DNA from: Streptomyces umbrinus
GTDB lineage: Bacteria; Actinomycetota; Actinomycetes; Streptomycetales; Streptomycetaceae
Direction: 5' to 3'
Length of the DNA stretch: 64,000 nucleotides
Assembly (NCBI RefSeq): GCF_030817415.1
Contig: NZ_JAUSZI010000002.1
Location: forward strand, 10,391,501 to 10,455,500
Under the pieces are notes generated by a model, which was not told the origin of the DNA, searched no databases, and was given only the letters and a program-made list of their open reading frames with translations. The translations under genes and the position numbers were made by a program. This document shows positions 18,701 to 28,266 of the stretch, one piece after another. The stretch's first letter is position 1; every line of letters starts with the position of its first letter.

Positions 18701-19361
18701 CACCGTGCAGAACCTGGCCATCCGCACCGGCCTCACTCTCTCCCTCGAACAGCGGCCCATCGAGATCGACTTCGCCTTCGCCACCCGAGAACGGCCGTTC
18801 CTCGTCACCGTCAGCGGCTTCGGAGGCGGCGGCTATCTGGAGCTCGGAGTGAGCGCCGGAGAACCCGACGGGGGACTGCAGCGGTTCGTCGGCGGCATCG
18901 AGTTCGGCGCCAGCGTCGCCATGAACTTCGGCATCGCGGCCGGCGAGGTCCACGTCTTCGGCGGTGTCGTCTTCGTCAAGAAGGGCAGGACGATCGAGAT
19001 CACGGGCTATCTGCGGATCGGCGGCAGCGTCTCCGTCCTGGGCCTGATCCGGGTCTCCGTGGAGCTGACGCTCAGCCTCGCCTACGACGTGGAGCGCAAC
19101 GAGCTGCACGGCTCCGCCCGGCTCGTGATCACCGTCGACCTCACCTTCTGGTCCACCTCCGTCACCCTCGAATGCCACAAGAGCTTCAAGGGCCCCAGCC
19201 TCGCCGCCGACCCCCGGGACGCCCTGACGTCCGTGGAGGCACGGCAGCCCTCCGAGGACGCGGCGCTGTCGGCCTCGACCGTCGAGGCCGCGCTCGGCCC
19301 CCAGGGCTCCTCGTTCCCGTGGCAGACGTACTGCCGGGCCTTCGCGAAGGAGTCTCAATGA
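15785..19361 (+). pseudogene. Giant beta-rich protein (about 1,190 aa), one frameshift in a C run
   Basis: The frame opens at ATG 15785 (MLGSTVTALTACSAAPG; FVGDGGGGVWHRTR). It includes an Ala/Gly/Asp-rich linker and breaks at a run of six C (16480-16485). The adjacent frame continues with PHIAAVHDEAGSTHVFAVWA to a stop at 19,361. Reading five C restores one protein. The C-terminal 350 residues are arrays of amphipathic beta strands (GVFTVQNLAIRTGLTLSL, YLRIGGSVSVLGLIRVSV) ending VDLTFWSTSVTLECHKSF. That architecture parallels the DUF6603-like protein at 765-3437. There is no signal peptide or catalytic motif. It is the first gene of an apparent operon running to 27,295. The cause may be a sequencing error, a real mutation or slippage control. 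Confidence 0.7.
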
Positions 19362-20740
19362 CGAAGTCAAGCCGCCTGCGTGACCGGCGGAGCGGAGGTG
19401 AACACCCGTCCGTCACGCAGCAGAGCCCACAACACACTCGCTCGTCGGCGGGCCAGGGCGATGACGGCCTGGACGTGTTTGCAGCCCTCGCCCCGCTTCT
19501 TGAGGTAGAAGTCCCGGTTCGGTCCCTCGCGGATGATGCTGGTCTGCGCGGACATGTAGAACACCCGTCGCAGGCGGCGGCTGTAGCGTTTGGGCCGGTG
19601 AAGGTTGCCGGTGCGCCGGCCGGAGTCACGCGGGACGGGCACCAGCCCGGCCGCCGACGCCAGGTGGCCGGCGTCGGCGTAGGCCGACAAGTCGCCGGCG
19701 GACACGACGAACTCGGCCCCGAGTATCGGGCCCATCCCGGGCAGGGATTCGATGATCTCCGCCTGCGGGTGACCGCGGAACGTGTCGCGGATCTGCTTGT
19801 CGATCCGCTTGAGCCGGTCGTCCAGGGCCAGGATCTGCCCGGCCAGGTCGGCCACGATCTGCGCGGCGACGTCCTCGCCGGGCAGCGCGGTCTGCTGGGC
19901 TTGTGCCGCCTCCAGTGCGGTCGCGGCGACCTCGTCGGCGCTGCGCACGCTGCGGTTGGCCAGCCAGGCTGTCAGCCTCGCCCGGCCGCGGCGGCGGATG
20001 GCGGCCGGGGTCTGGTAACCCGTCAGCAGGACCAGCGCGCCTTTGTGCGAGCTGTAGTCGAAGGCCCGCTCCAGCGCGGGGAAGACGCCGGTCAGCACAT
20101 CGCGCAGGCGGTTGATCATCCGCACGCGGTCGGCCACCAGGTCGGAGCGGTGGGCGGTCAGCAGCGCGAGGTCGGCGGCCAGCTGGGCGGGCACGTCGAT
20201 GGCGGTGAAGTCGTTGCGGTGGCGGGCGGTCTCGGCGATGACGTAGGCGTCGCGGGCGTCGGTCTTCGCCTCACCCCGGTAGGCACCCGACATGCGGTTG
20301 ACCGTGCGGCCAGGCACGTAGACGGCCCGCTGGCCGTGGGCCGCGAGCAGGGCCAACAGCAGAGCCGAGGACGTGCCGGAGATGTCCACCGCCCAGTGAA
20401 CCTCGTCCGCCAGATCGAGGATCTCGCCGAGCGCGGCCAGGATCGCCGACTCGTCGTTGTCGATCTTCTTCGACCACAACGTGGCGCCGGTCTCATCGAC
20501 CACAGCCGCCCAGTGGTGGCCCTTGCCCGCGTCGACACCGGCCCAGAGCTGGGCCCTCCGCTTGCTCACTCGCCCTCCTCGCGCCGTTCGGCATGCCGTC
20601 GGCCCGAGGAACACCCCGCTGTCATCTCCGTAATCAGCGACCGCACGAAGCGCGCACATCTCAATCAGCAGCCAGGGCGCCCCGGAGAGCCGGGCGGCCA
20701 CTCCTTCGAAGCCACTGAAGGCAAGAACCCATAAGCCACA
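19362..20740 (-). mobile_element. IS110-family insertion between two giant genes
   Basis: The element carries one IS110-type transposase. It lies immediately after the stop of the 1,190-aa gene and ends shortly before the ribosome-binding site of the 1,260-aa gene. The exact ends cannot be fixed, because this family lacks clear terminal repeats. It sits in opposite orientation to the surrounding run and may reduce readthrough into the downstream genes. Confidence 0.75.
19367..20569 (-). CDS. IS110-family DEDD transposase
   Basis: About 400 aa from GTG 20569 (VSKRRAQLWAGVDAGKGHH), with a strong GGAGGG upstream; the frame stays open further upstream, but that stretch is not typical. The N-terminal RuvC-like DEDD nuclease is seen in GVDAGKGHHWAAVVDETG and GEAKTDARDAYVIAET. 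The C-terminal Transposase_20 domain has SLPGMGPILGAEFV with its serine context and AGLVPVPRDSGRRTG. It is full length, so the element may be functional. Confidence 0.9.
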   Translation of the reverse strand: MSKRRAQLWAGVDAGKGHHWAAVVDETGATLWSKKIDNDESAILAALGEILDLADEVHWAVDISGTSSALLLALLAAHGQRAVYVPGRTVNRMSGAYRGEAKTDARDAYVIAETARHRNDFTAIDVPAQLAADLALLTAHRSDLVADRVRMINRLRDVLTGVFPALERAFDYSSHKGALVLLTGYQTPAAIRRRGRARLTAWLANRSVRSADEVAATALEAAQAQQTALPGEDVAAQIVADLAGQILALDDRLKRIDKQIRDTFRGHPQAEIIESLPGMGPILGAEFVVSAGDLSAYADAGHLASAAGLVPVPRDSGRRTGNLHRPKRYSRRLRRVFYMSAQTSIIREGPNRDFYLKKRGEGCKHVQAVIALARRRASVLWALLRDGRVFTSAPPVTQAA

Positions 20741-20781
20741 CCCGGCCCTCCCGGGCCGCCTAACAACTTACGGAGTGACCC

Positions 20782-23700
20782 ATGCTGGTCTCCGACCTGC
20801 GGCGACAGTTCGTCTGGACCCCGATCCCGGCCGGGCGGGTCGCCCTCGTCCCGGGACACTCCACCCCGATGGCCCTGCTGTCCGTCCTCCTCACCCCCCC
20901 CGGCTGCTGGGACCCCCGGGAGACCGGAAGCTGTCGGACTTCGGCATGCAGACCTGGCCCGAACGGCTCGCCGCCCTCCGGTTCGACGTCTTCCGAGGAA
21001 CGCAGCCCGTCGTCTCCCACCAGGTCCCGCACCTCACCATCGAGCAGAAAGAGGTCCGCTTCACCACCGCCCGCCAACTCTCCGCATGGAAAGCCCTGTT
21101 CACCGGCGACTCGCCGGTGACCCCGTACCGGACGACCTCCTACGACGAACGTGACGTCCGCGAGTTCCCGGCCGCCGAGGCAGCCACCGAGGTACGCGAG
21201 GCGTACACGGCCACGGCCCGCGTCCACCTCGACCACGACGGCGGGGTCCCCGAGACCGATCCAGAGCTGCGGGCCGCGCTGAGCCGGGTGACCGCGATGT
21301 GGCAGGCGCGACTCGCGCCTCTGGACGGCACCGCGGAGGACGACCCGTCCGCACCCCGGTCGGCGCTCGCCCAGGCGTACACCTTCTACCAGCGCGACTC
21401 CGACGCGTTCACGGCGCTGCCGCCGCCCACCGTCGCGCCCGTGCACGAGTTCCACGAGACCGTCTCCCGCCTCGCCGACCATCCGCTGCTCCTCCGCGCG
21501 CTCGGACTGCTGATCGACCTGGCAGTGGAGCCGGCTCCGCTGACCGAAGCCGGCGGCGCGAAGGAGCTGCGCGTCGTCCCGCGCTGGCCGAATCCCGACG
21601 GCTCCGTGCCGTCCGGCTGGTCCCACGCCACCCAGGACGACCTGTCCCCGAAGACCGCCTACCTCCTGGAGGGGAAGCGCTTCGTCACCGCGTCACTGCC
21701 GGGACCGGCGGCCACCGAACTCAAGCGCGGCATGCTGCCCCTGGCCGGAGCCGGCGTGGCGTCGCCCACCGGTTCCGACACCGCCGCGCGGTACGAGGTG
21801 ATGCCGTTCGACGTCGACGGGTCCGCCCTGCGCATGGTCGGCGTCGCCGAGTCGGACCGCGCCCGGACGGCTTCGCAGGACCGGGCCGACGTCGGCGCGC
21901 TGCCCGCCCTGCGGTCGATGGGCTTCGCCCTCGTCGAGCGGGACCGCGTACAGGAACACGGCAGGCAGCTCCGGCGGGCCGCCCAGCGAGCCACGGCCGC
22001 CGGCCTCACCTCCCAGCCGGTGACGGCGGATTCACTGCTCGGCGGCTACCGGGTGGACGTCTTCGACGTGGCCAGGAGGCAGTGGTTCCCCCTCTGCCGC
22101 AGGCGCGTCCGCTACAAGATCGGCGACGTGACGATCGGGCACGACGCGTCCGGCGGCAGCGGCCCCGCCGGCCTCCTCGAGGAGGGATTCGTACGCCCCG
22201 AGGCGTCGACGACCGGAGCCGACGCGCAGGACGCCCTGTACCTCCACCAGATCGTGATGCGCTTCGACGGCTGGAGCCCGGTCGTGGAGCGACCCGAGCG
22301 GATCGTCGACACGGGGGACGAGATGCCGGTGGCGGCCGACCCGCCCCCCTTCGACGCGGTCGTCGAAACCGACCCGGGATCGCTGCCCCGCCTGCGGTTC
22401 GGCCGCGACTACCGCCTCCGCGTCCGGATCGCCGACCTCGCCGGGGGCGGACTGCGCCCCGACGAGACCGGACCCGAAGAGGAACGGACGAATGTCTTCC
22501 GGCACCACCGCTTCGAGCCCCTCCCGCCCCCGGAACTCGTCCCCACCCGCGAACTGGCCGACGGCGAGACCCTGGACCTGATGGTCATCCGCAGCGACCG
22601 CGACACGACGGTGGAGGCGTACGCCGCGGCCCACGGCCACCGTGCCTTCGACCTCCGCCACCTCCTCGCCCCCGCGTGCTCCCTCGAACTGGCCCTCCAG
22701 CACGAGCGCACCTTCGACGCCGCCCTCGGCCCCGACGTACCGACCGCGAAGGTGAAGGAGTTCTTCGAGGTCGCCAAGCGAGCCGACCGTTCCGTCGCCG
22801 ACATCGCCGGCGCGAAGGTCGTGGGGACGGAGACCGGCTCCACCGTGCCCGCCCCGTACGTCTTCCTCCCCGAGACGGGTGTCTCCCTGCCCTGGCTCCC
22901 CGACCCGGCCACCTCGCACCTCGCCCTGAACCCACGCCGCAGGCCCGTCGACCCCGAATCCGGAAAGTGCGGAACGGTCGTGGGAGACAAGAGAACCGGC
23001 GCGTGGCAGGGCACCTGGCCGGCGTACGCGCCGATCTCGCTCCGCCTCGTCGGCGGCCCCGGCGGCTGCACCCTCACCCGCTCCCCGGACCAGCGCACCT
23101 TCACAGTCGCGCTCGGCCCCGCCGAAGAGGTCACCTTCGACATCCCCTCCTGCCCCGGCACCCGCAGCGTCCAGCTGTTCGGCATGGTCACCTGGCTGGG
23201 CATCGACCCCACCGACCCCTCCGCGTTCGCGCCCATCGTCGAGGGCCGCAACCGCCTCGTCACACCGCCGCGCACCGTCACGCTCGTCCACGCCGTGCAG
23301 CGCCCCCTGGCGATCCCCTCCGGCCTGCTCGCCGCCCGCCGGACCACCGGAGACACCAGCGCCGTCCTGCGCACCGACGGCCTGCGCATCCACATCGCCA
23401 GCACCGGCCGCCTCGACCTGCGCGCCGAGTGGAACGACCACGAGGACCTCCCGCCGCAGAAGCCGGCCGAGCGCCGGCAGACCGCGTTCCTCGGCCCGTA
23501 CGACATCCAGCGCGCCCGCCAGCACGAGGCGTTCCCCACGATCCGCCAGGAGTTCGGCGACACCCGCCGCCGACACGTCACGTACCGCGCCACCGCCGTC
23601 TCCCGCTTCCAGTCCTGCTTCCCTCGCGCCACCGCCGCAGACTCCCAGGCCTGCCTGAGCGAGGGTGTCCTGGAGGTCACGGACGTGCCGAGCTCCGCCC

Positions 23701-24563
23701 GCCCGCCCGCGCCCAAGGTCCTCCACGCCGTGCCGACGTTCCGCTGGTCCCGTTCGCACGACGGCCAGAAGTCGCTCACCCGGTGGCGGTACGGAGGCGG
23801 CCTGCGGGTCCTGCTCGAACGTCCCTGGTACGTCTCCGGCGACGACGAACGCCTCGCCGTCCTCACCTGGCCCGGCCCGTCCGCCCCCGCCGACGTGCTG
23901 CGGTACGTCAGCGTCGCGGGCCGCGACCCGATCTGGACCACCGGCGCCCCGCCCCCGGTCCTCAGCCAGAGCGACGTCGTCGCACCGCGCGGCGACCGGG
24001 CGGACCTGCCGGAGCTGGAACGCGCGCTCGACGTGATCGCGTACCCCGTCCGCTTCGACGAGGACGCCGACCGCTGGTACGCCGACATCGACCTGTCCCC
24101 GCTCGTCACCGCCTCCTACTTCCCCTTCGTCCGGCTGGCCCTGTCCCGCTACCAGGCCCACACCGTCGACGGGGTGCCCACCCTGTCCCCCTCGGTGCGG
24201 ACGGAGCCCGTCCAGCTCCCGCCCCACCGACGCCTCGTCGTCACCCGCACGACGGGACGGGCCACCGTGCTCGTCGACGGCCTCGGCCCGGCCGGCCCCC
24301 GGTCGAACCTCGTCCGTACCGAACTCCAGGTGGGCTCCGACCCGACCGCAGGCGGCGGCGCGGGCTGGAGCACCGTCTTCCGGACCTCCGGGCCCCTCGG
24401 TCAGGCCCGCGACCTCGACCTCCCCGCCACCGGGGACCGCCCCCAGCGCATCGTCGTCCAGGAGTACGAGACGCATCCGCCCGCCACGAACGAGACGGGA
24501 TCCGCCGTGGACGGCCCGGGGCGGCTTGTCTACGCCGACATCGTCTCCCTAGGAGTGTGGTGA
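20782..24563 (+). CDS. Giant hypothetical protein (about 1,260 aa), frameshift in a C run near N-terminus
   Basis: The best start is ATG 20782 after CGGAGTGACCC (MLVSDLRRQFVWTPIPAGRV). This frame gives way at a run of eight C (20894-20901) to the frame that continues RLLGPPGDRKLSDFGMQTWP to 24,563; an unbroken alternative starts at GTG 20775. The body is soluble, with segments such as ALRFDVFRG, EVTFDIPSCPG and ADIDLSPLVTASYFPFVRL suggesting several beta-sandwich modules. No catalytic motif, signal peptide or membrane helix was recognised. The stop overlaps the next start (GTGA), so expression is coupled to the K/E-rich protein. The function is unknown. Confidence 0.78.
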
Positions 24564-25555
24564 CCGTGGTCGACCCGGTCTTCCAGATGTTCCCCGAGGA
24601 AGGGCCGCTGCGACTCGCCGCGGGATCGCCTCCCAGTGCTCCGGTCGCCTTCAAGGTGGGCGCCGCGAAGACGGGCGTGTTCCTTTGCGTCATCGCCCTG
24701 GGGTCGGAGTGCGCGCCAGCCGGGGAAGCGGCCCCGGCCATCGAACTGCGCGCGGGACTAGGCAAGTTCGCTCTGGTGCCGCGCGAACCGGACACCGTGG
24801 TGATCCGCGACGACTCCCTGATGCGGGTCGCCAAGGCCTCCTGGATCCGCGAGCCCCGGGACGTGTTCCTGGTCAGGCTGGACATCAGCAAACCGTCCGG
24901 CCGGCTCTGGCACATGCGCGTCACGAACAAGGCGTCGACGGAACTCCTCTTCGTCTGGGTCGTGTCGGACCTCGAGAAGGACACCCGTCAACCGCGGCTC
25001 TTGATGGAACGGTCCCACGGCCGGCTCGCCCTCCCGGGAGCCCCCGTCGACGACATCGTGGTGAACATGGCCAACGTCGGTACGAGAGACCTGTTCATCG
25101 ACACCGCGGCGGGCGCCGACCTGGGCGACGGCTTCCTCCTGCACGAGGTGACACGGACCCTCGCGCCCCACGATTGCGGGCACCTCACCATCAAGGTTCC
25201 TCCCGTCGAGTCCATCCCCTTCGGCGCCGGACAAATGCATCACTTCACCGACTTCACCCTGGAGGCCAACACCCGCGACGAGGAGGAGCGAACGCTCCAC
25301 CTCAGAGTCTCCCGGAAGCTCGGCAAGGAGAAGGAGAAGGAGAACAAGGAAAAGGAGGGCAAGGAGGGCGGCAAGGACAAGGAGCAGAAGGACCAGCCGG
25401 ACGAGCTGATGATGGCCGGCGACCTCTTCCCCACACCCCTCGCACCGCTCGTCGCCTGGACCGGTGCCGCCTCCCCGCACGTGCACTTCATCCCCCCGGA
25501 GCTGCGCCCCGACCTGTCGACGAGCGCACTCGTCCACGAGGACCCGACGCCGTAG
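24560..25555 (+). CDS. Hypothetical protein with K/E-rich charged segment
   Basis: The protein is 331 aa from GTG 24560, overlapping the upstream stop by four bases, with AGGAG about five bases before. Residues about 1-245 look like beta-sandwich folds (FALVPREPDTVVIRDD, LHEVTRTLAPHDCGHLTIKV). A run of about 30 residues composed almost only of K, E, G and D follows (KLGKEKEKENKEKEG), a likely flexible charged helix. After it comes a conserved-looking C-terminal tail (PHVHFIPPELRPDLSTSAL). No family was recognised. Tight coupling to the 1,260-aa protein suggests a physical complex. Confidence 0.8.
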   Translation: MTVVDPVFQMFPEEGPLRLAAGSPPSAPVAFKVGAAKTGVFLCVIALGSECAPAGEAAPAIELRAGLGKFALVPREPDTVVIRDDSLMRVAKASWIREPRDVFLVRLDISKPSGRLWHMRVTNKASTELLFVWVVSDLEKDTRQPRLLMERSHGRLALPGAPVDDIVVNMANVGTRDLFIDTAAGADLGDGFLLHEVTRTLAPHDCGHLTIKVPPVESIPFGAGQMHHFTDFTLEANTRDEEERTLHLRVSRKLGKEKEKENKEKEGKEGGKDKEQKDQPDELMMAGDLFPTPLAPLVAWTGAASPHVHFIPPELRPDLSTSALVHEDPTP

Positions 25556-25571
25556 CGCGGCGGCGGTCGCC

Positions 25572-26384
25572 ATGTGGCTGGTGCTGTGCGACGCCGGGGA
25601 CCGGGCGGCCCACTGGGCCGCCGCCGGGCTGCGCGAACGGGGGCTCGACCCGGTGGAGGTCGTCGAGGCTGCGACGCTGACCCGCACCGCACGGTCCACG
25701 CACCGGATCGAGGAGGAACGGGGCGAGGGGCAGGACCGAATCGAGTCGGACCGGACCGGCGACGGTGCTGCCGATGGCGATCGGGCGCGCTTCGAGCTCA
25801 CCCTGCCCGACGGGCGCAACCTCGCGAGCGACGCCGTCCACGGCGTGGTCAACCGGCTCACCCACGCACCCGTGGACCATCTGCGCTTCGCCTCCCTGGC
25901 CGACACCGCCTACGCGATGGCGGAATGGGACGCGCTGGTCCTCAGCTGGCTCCAGTGCCTCGCCCCTGTGACGGTCAACCGCCCCAGCCCCCTCGGCCTG
26001 TCCGGCATCCTCCGCTCGCCCGCCGAGTGGACCGTGCTCGCCGCCGCGGCGGGACTGGCGGTGCCGCCGCTGAGGCTGACCGACGACACCACGCACGAAC
26101 GGTCCACGGACCGGCCGCCCACCCGTACCCTGCTCGTCCTCGGTGACGACGTCTACGGCGTCCACGGCGGCGAAGCGCTCGACGGCCTCTCCCCGGCCTG
26201 CCTCAGCCTCGCCCGCAGCGCGGGAGCCGACCTCCTGGGCATCCACCTGGAGCCCGACGCGCACGCCCGGCACGGCGCGCGATTCGCGGGGGCGACGCTC
26301 CTGCCCGACCTGCGGATCGCGGGCGCCTCGATGCTCGACGGCCTTCACGCGTACCTGACCCGGCTGCCTGCGAGGCCCCGGTGA
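25572..26384 (+). CDS. Partner of ATP-grasp ligase, possibly degenerate ATP-grasp
   Basis: The protein is 270 aa from ATG 25572 (MWLVLCDAGDRAAHWAAAGL). Its N-terminal half resembles the pre-ATP-grasp part of ligases of this type: VVNRLTHAPVDHLRF, then AEWDALVLSWLQCLAPVTVN and SPAEWTVLAAAAGLAVPP. The metal-binding EVNPS-type motif and ATP lid are missing. Its stop overlaps the GTG of the ATP-grasp gene (GTGA), so the two are coupled. I infer a regulatory or substrate-binding subunit of a heteromeric ligase. The family cannot be named with certainty. Confidence 0.72.
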   Translation: MWLVLCDAGDRAAHWAAAGLRERGLDPVEVVEAATLTRTARSTHRIEEERGEGQDRIESDRTGDGAADGDRARFELTLPDGRNLASDAVHGVVNRLTHAPVDHLRFASLADTAYAMAEWDALVLSWLQCLAPVTVNRPSPLGLSGILRSPAEWTVLAAAAGLAVPPLRLTDDTTHERSTDRPPTRTLLVLGDDVYGVHGGEALDGLSPACLSLARSAGADLLGIHLEPDAHARHGARFAGATLLPDLRIAGASMLDGLHAYLTRLPARPR

Positions 26385-27295
26385 TCGTCGTCTGCGGCAT
26401 CGCCAGCGAGCGCCCGATCGCCCTCGTCACCGACGCGCTGCGACGCCGGGGCCTGCCGCACGCCGTGCTGCACCAGCGCCGCTTCACGGACACCCCGATC
26501 GACATCCGCGTCGACGGCACGGACGTGCGCGGGCACCTGCGATGCGACGGCCGGACCGTCCCGTGTTCCGACGTCACCGGCATCTACACCCGACTCATGG
26601 ACTGGCGGCTGCTGCCGGAGGCGCGGGGCGCGGGCGAGGAGACGCTGAGGCACTGCCAGGCCTGGCACGAGGCCCTCGGCACCTGGATCGAGATCGCGCC
26701 GGGACGCGTGATGAACCGCGCCTCCGCGACGGCGACCAACCGCTCCAAGCCCTACCAGGCCCAGCTGATCCGCAGTGCCGGGTTCCGCGTCCCCGAGACC
26801 CTCGTCACCGACGACCCCGACCTTGCACTGGCCTTCCGAGACCGGCACGGCCGGGTCGTCTACAAGTCGATCAGCGCAGTGCGCTCGATCGTACGGCTGC
26901 TCGACAACGAGGCCGCCGCCCGGCTCCCGCAGATCCGCTCGTGCCCCGTCCAGTTCCAGCGCTACGTCCCCGGCGTGAACGTCCGCGTGCACGTAGTCGC
27001 GGGCGAGGTCTTCGCCACCCGCATCGAGACCGACCAAGTGGACTACCGCTACGCCGGCCGGTACGGCGGCCGCGCCGACCTCACGCCGTGGACCCCACCC
27101 CGAGAACTGGCGCTGCGCTGCGCGGACCTCGCCACCGGGCTGGGCCTCGCCCTCGCCGGCATCGACCTCGTCCTCACGGACGAGGGCGAGTTCTTCTGCT
27201 TCGAGGTCAACCCCAGCCCCGCGTACAGCTTCTACGAGGACCACACGGCCCAGCCGATCTCCGACGCGATCGCCCGGGCCCTGCTCGGACGATGA
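26381..27295 (+). CDS. ATP-grasp (RimK-like) ligase
   Basis: The 304-aa protein has GTG 26381 overlapping the upstream stop. An N-terminal pre-ATP-grasp domain precedes ATP-binding segments (GRVVYKSISAVRSI, CPVQFQRYVPGVNVRVHVV). The Mg-binding terminal motif is FFCFEVNPSPAYSFYE, with the Glu and Asn typical of RimK-type carboxylate-amine ligases. Such enzymes activate a carboxylate as acyl phosphate and couple it to an amine, as in peptide tailing or graspetide cyclisation. No short precursor peptide was found next to it. It is the last gene of the run of large unknown proteins. Confidence 0.85.
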   Translation: MIVVCGIASERPIALVTDALRRRGLPHAVLHQRRFTDTPIDIRVDGTDVRGHLRCDGRTVPCSDVTGIYTRLMDWRLLPEARGAGEETLRHCQAWHEALGTWIEIAPGRVMNRASATATNRSKPYQAQLIRSAGFRVPETLVTDDPDLALAFRDRHGRVVYKSISAVRSIVRLLDNEAAARLPQIRSCPVQFQRYVPGVNVRVHVVAGEVFATRIETDQVDYRYAGRYGGRADLTPWTPPRELALRCADLATGLGLALAGIDLVLTDEGEFFCFEVNPSPAYSFYEDHTAQPISDAIARALLGR

Positions 27296-27430
27296 CGAAC
27301 GGCGGGGGCGGCCGGCCGACGGTGACGTGGTGGGCGTGACGGCATGGATCCCCAGGCCCCCTTGCAGGGCAGCGTCGAGACGCCCCCTGCCTGACGGCTC
27401 GGTCGAGGCGGTGGTGGCCGGCAACGCCAT

Positions 27431-27775
27431 GTGTCGACCGGGAACCACGGTCCCGCGCCCCCTGACGTGGGCGAACCGCGAACGGACGAGCAGCCGGTCC
27501 CAGCGGAACGTCTGCCCGTACGTGTCCACTGCGACGATCCACGGGGGAGGATCCTGGACGCACTCGTTCCTCACGTGGTGAATCCCCATGGCTGTCGAAT
27601 GCGCAACACCGCCCGGGAATACAGAGCGGATCGCGCTGACAGGGTTTCGTGGGACTTGCCGGTCACCGGCTCGCGGTACCTGGTCGTGGCCGATGAAGGG
27701 GCCGTGGCGAGCAGCGAAGTTTCCGTCGGCACGGACAAGAGCCCCTTGCTGGAGCAGATCAACATGGGACCGTAC
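27431..27775 (+). other. Possible coding remnant opposite the EF-hand gene
   Basis: A plus-strand frame contains protein-like text (LPVTGSRYLVVADEGAVAS, SEVSVGTDKSPLLEQINMG) that ends exactly where the EF-hand protein on the other strand loses its expected sequence. This suggests a junction between two gene fragments. I cannot name the family. Confidence 0.25.
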
Positions 27776-28158
27776 GTGCGGTCGACCGCGTCGACCTGGA
27801 GCGGGGTGAGCTGGCCGTCGCCCTCCTCGTCGGCCGCGCGGAAGGTGACCTCCGAGACCTTGACCATCTTGTCGACGTAGGCGGGGTCCTTCTCCAGGCC
27901 CCGTGCGGAGGCGGTGACGAACTCCTCGCGGGTGATCTGTCCGTCGCCGTCCGCGTCAGCGGCGTCGCGGATCGTCTCCCACCACGCCGTGAAGGTCTCC
28001 TCGATCTCGGCGAGCACCTGCGGGTCGATGTTGGGGCGGAGGGAACGCATGCGCTGGGCCGTGATCTGGAAGTCGTCGGCGCCGACGACGCCGTCGCGGG
28101 TGACGTCGAGGGTGTCGAAGACCCGGTCCATGTTGGTCTTCTGTACCTGTCCGAGCAT
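27571..28158 (-). CDS. EF-hand calcium-binding protein with replaced C-terminus
   Basis: ATG 28158 opens a calerythrin-like protein. EF-hand loops are visible as DVTRDGVVGADDF, DADGDGQITREEF and DEEGDGQLTPLQV. Family members are about 175-180 aa, with a fourth hand at the C-terminus. Here, after VDAVDRTYGP (about residue 130), the sequence becomes unrelated low-complexity text to the stop at 27,571. The fourth hand has therefore been lost, probably by rearrangement. Calcium buffering or signalling is likely for intact relatives; activity here is doubtful. Confidence 0.75.
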   Translation of the reverse strand: MLGQVQKTNMDRVFDTLDVTRDGVVGADDFQITAQRMRSLRPNIDPQVLAEIEETFTAWWETIRDAADADGDGQITREEFVTASARGLEKDPAYVDKMVKVSEVTFRAADEEGDGQLTPLQVDAVDRTYGPMLICSSKGLLSVPTETSLLATAPSSATTRYREPVTGKSHETLSARSALYSRAVLRIRQPWGFTT

Positions 28159-28266
28159 GGTGTCGTCCTTCTTTCGCTATTCCATGGATGAATCCGCTGC
28201 GCGGATTCCTGTGGTGTCAGGCAGTCCGGGGGCGGATCACGCCGGTCGGCGGGCGCGCCTTCGGGG

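Noticed and set aside
22032..24476. 814-codon minus-strand frame within the 1,260-aa gene
   Set aside because: Gly/Ala/Arg/Val-rich antisense text without domains.
21299..24559. Long plus-strand frame overlapping the 1,260-aa gene
   Set aside because: Only its last 331 codons (from 24,560) are protein-like; the rest is Arg/Pro-rich shadow text.
1..27295. Contractile injection system (eCIS) or phage tail locus
   Set aside because: I considered this because of the peptidoglycan-binding and giant proteins, but there is no sheath, tube, baseplate, spike or AAA+ ATPase gene.
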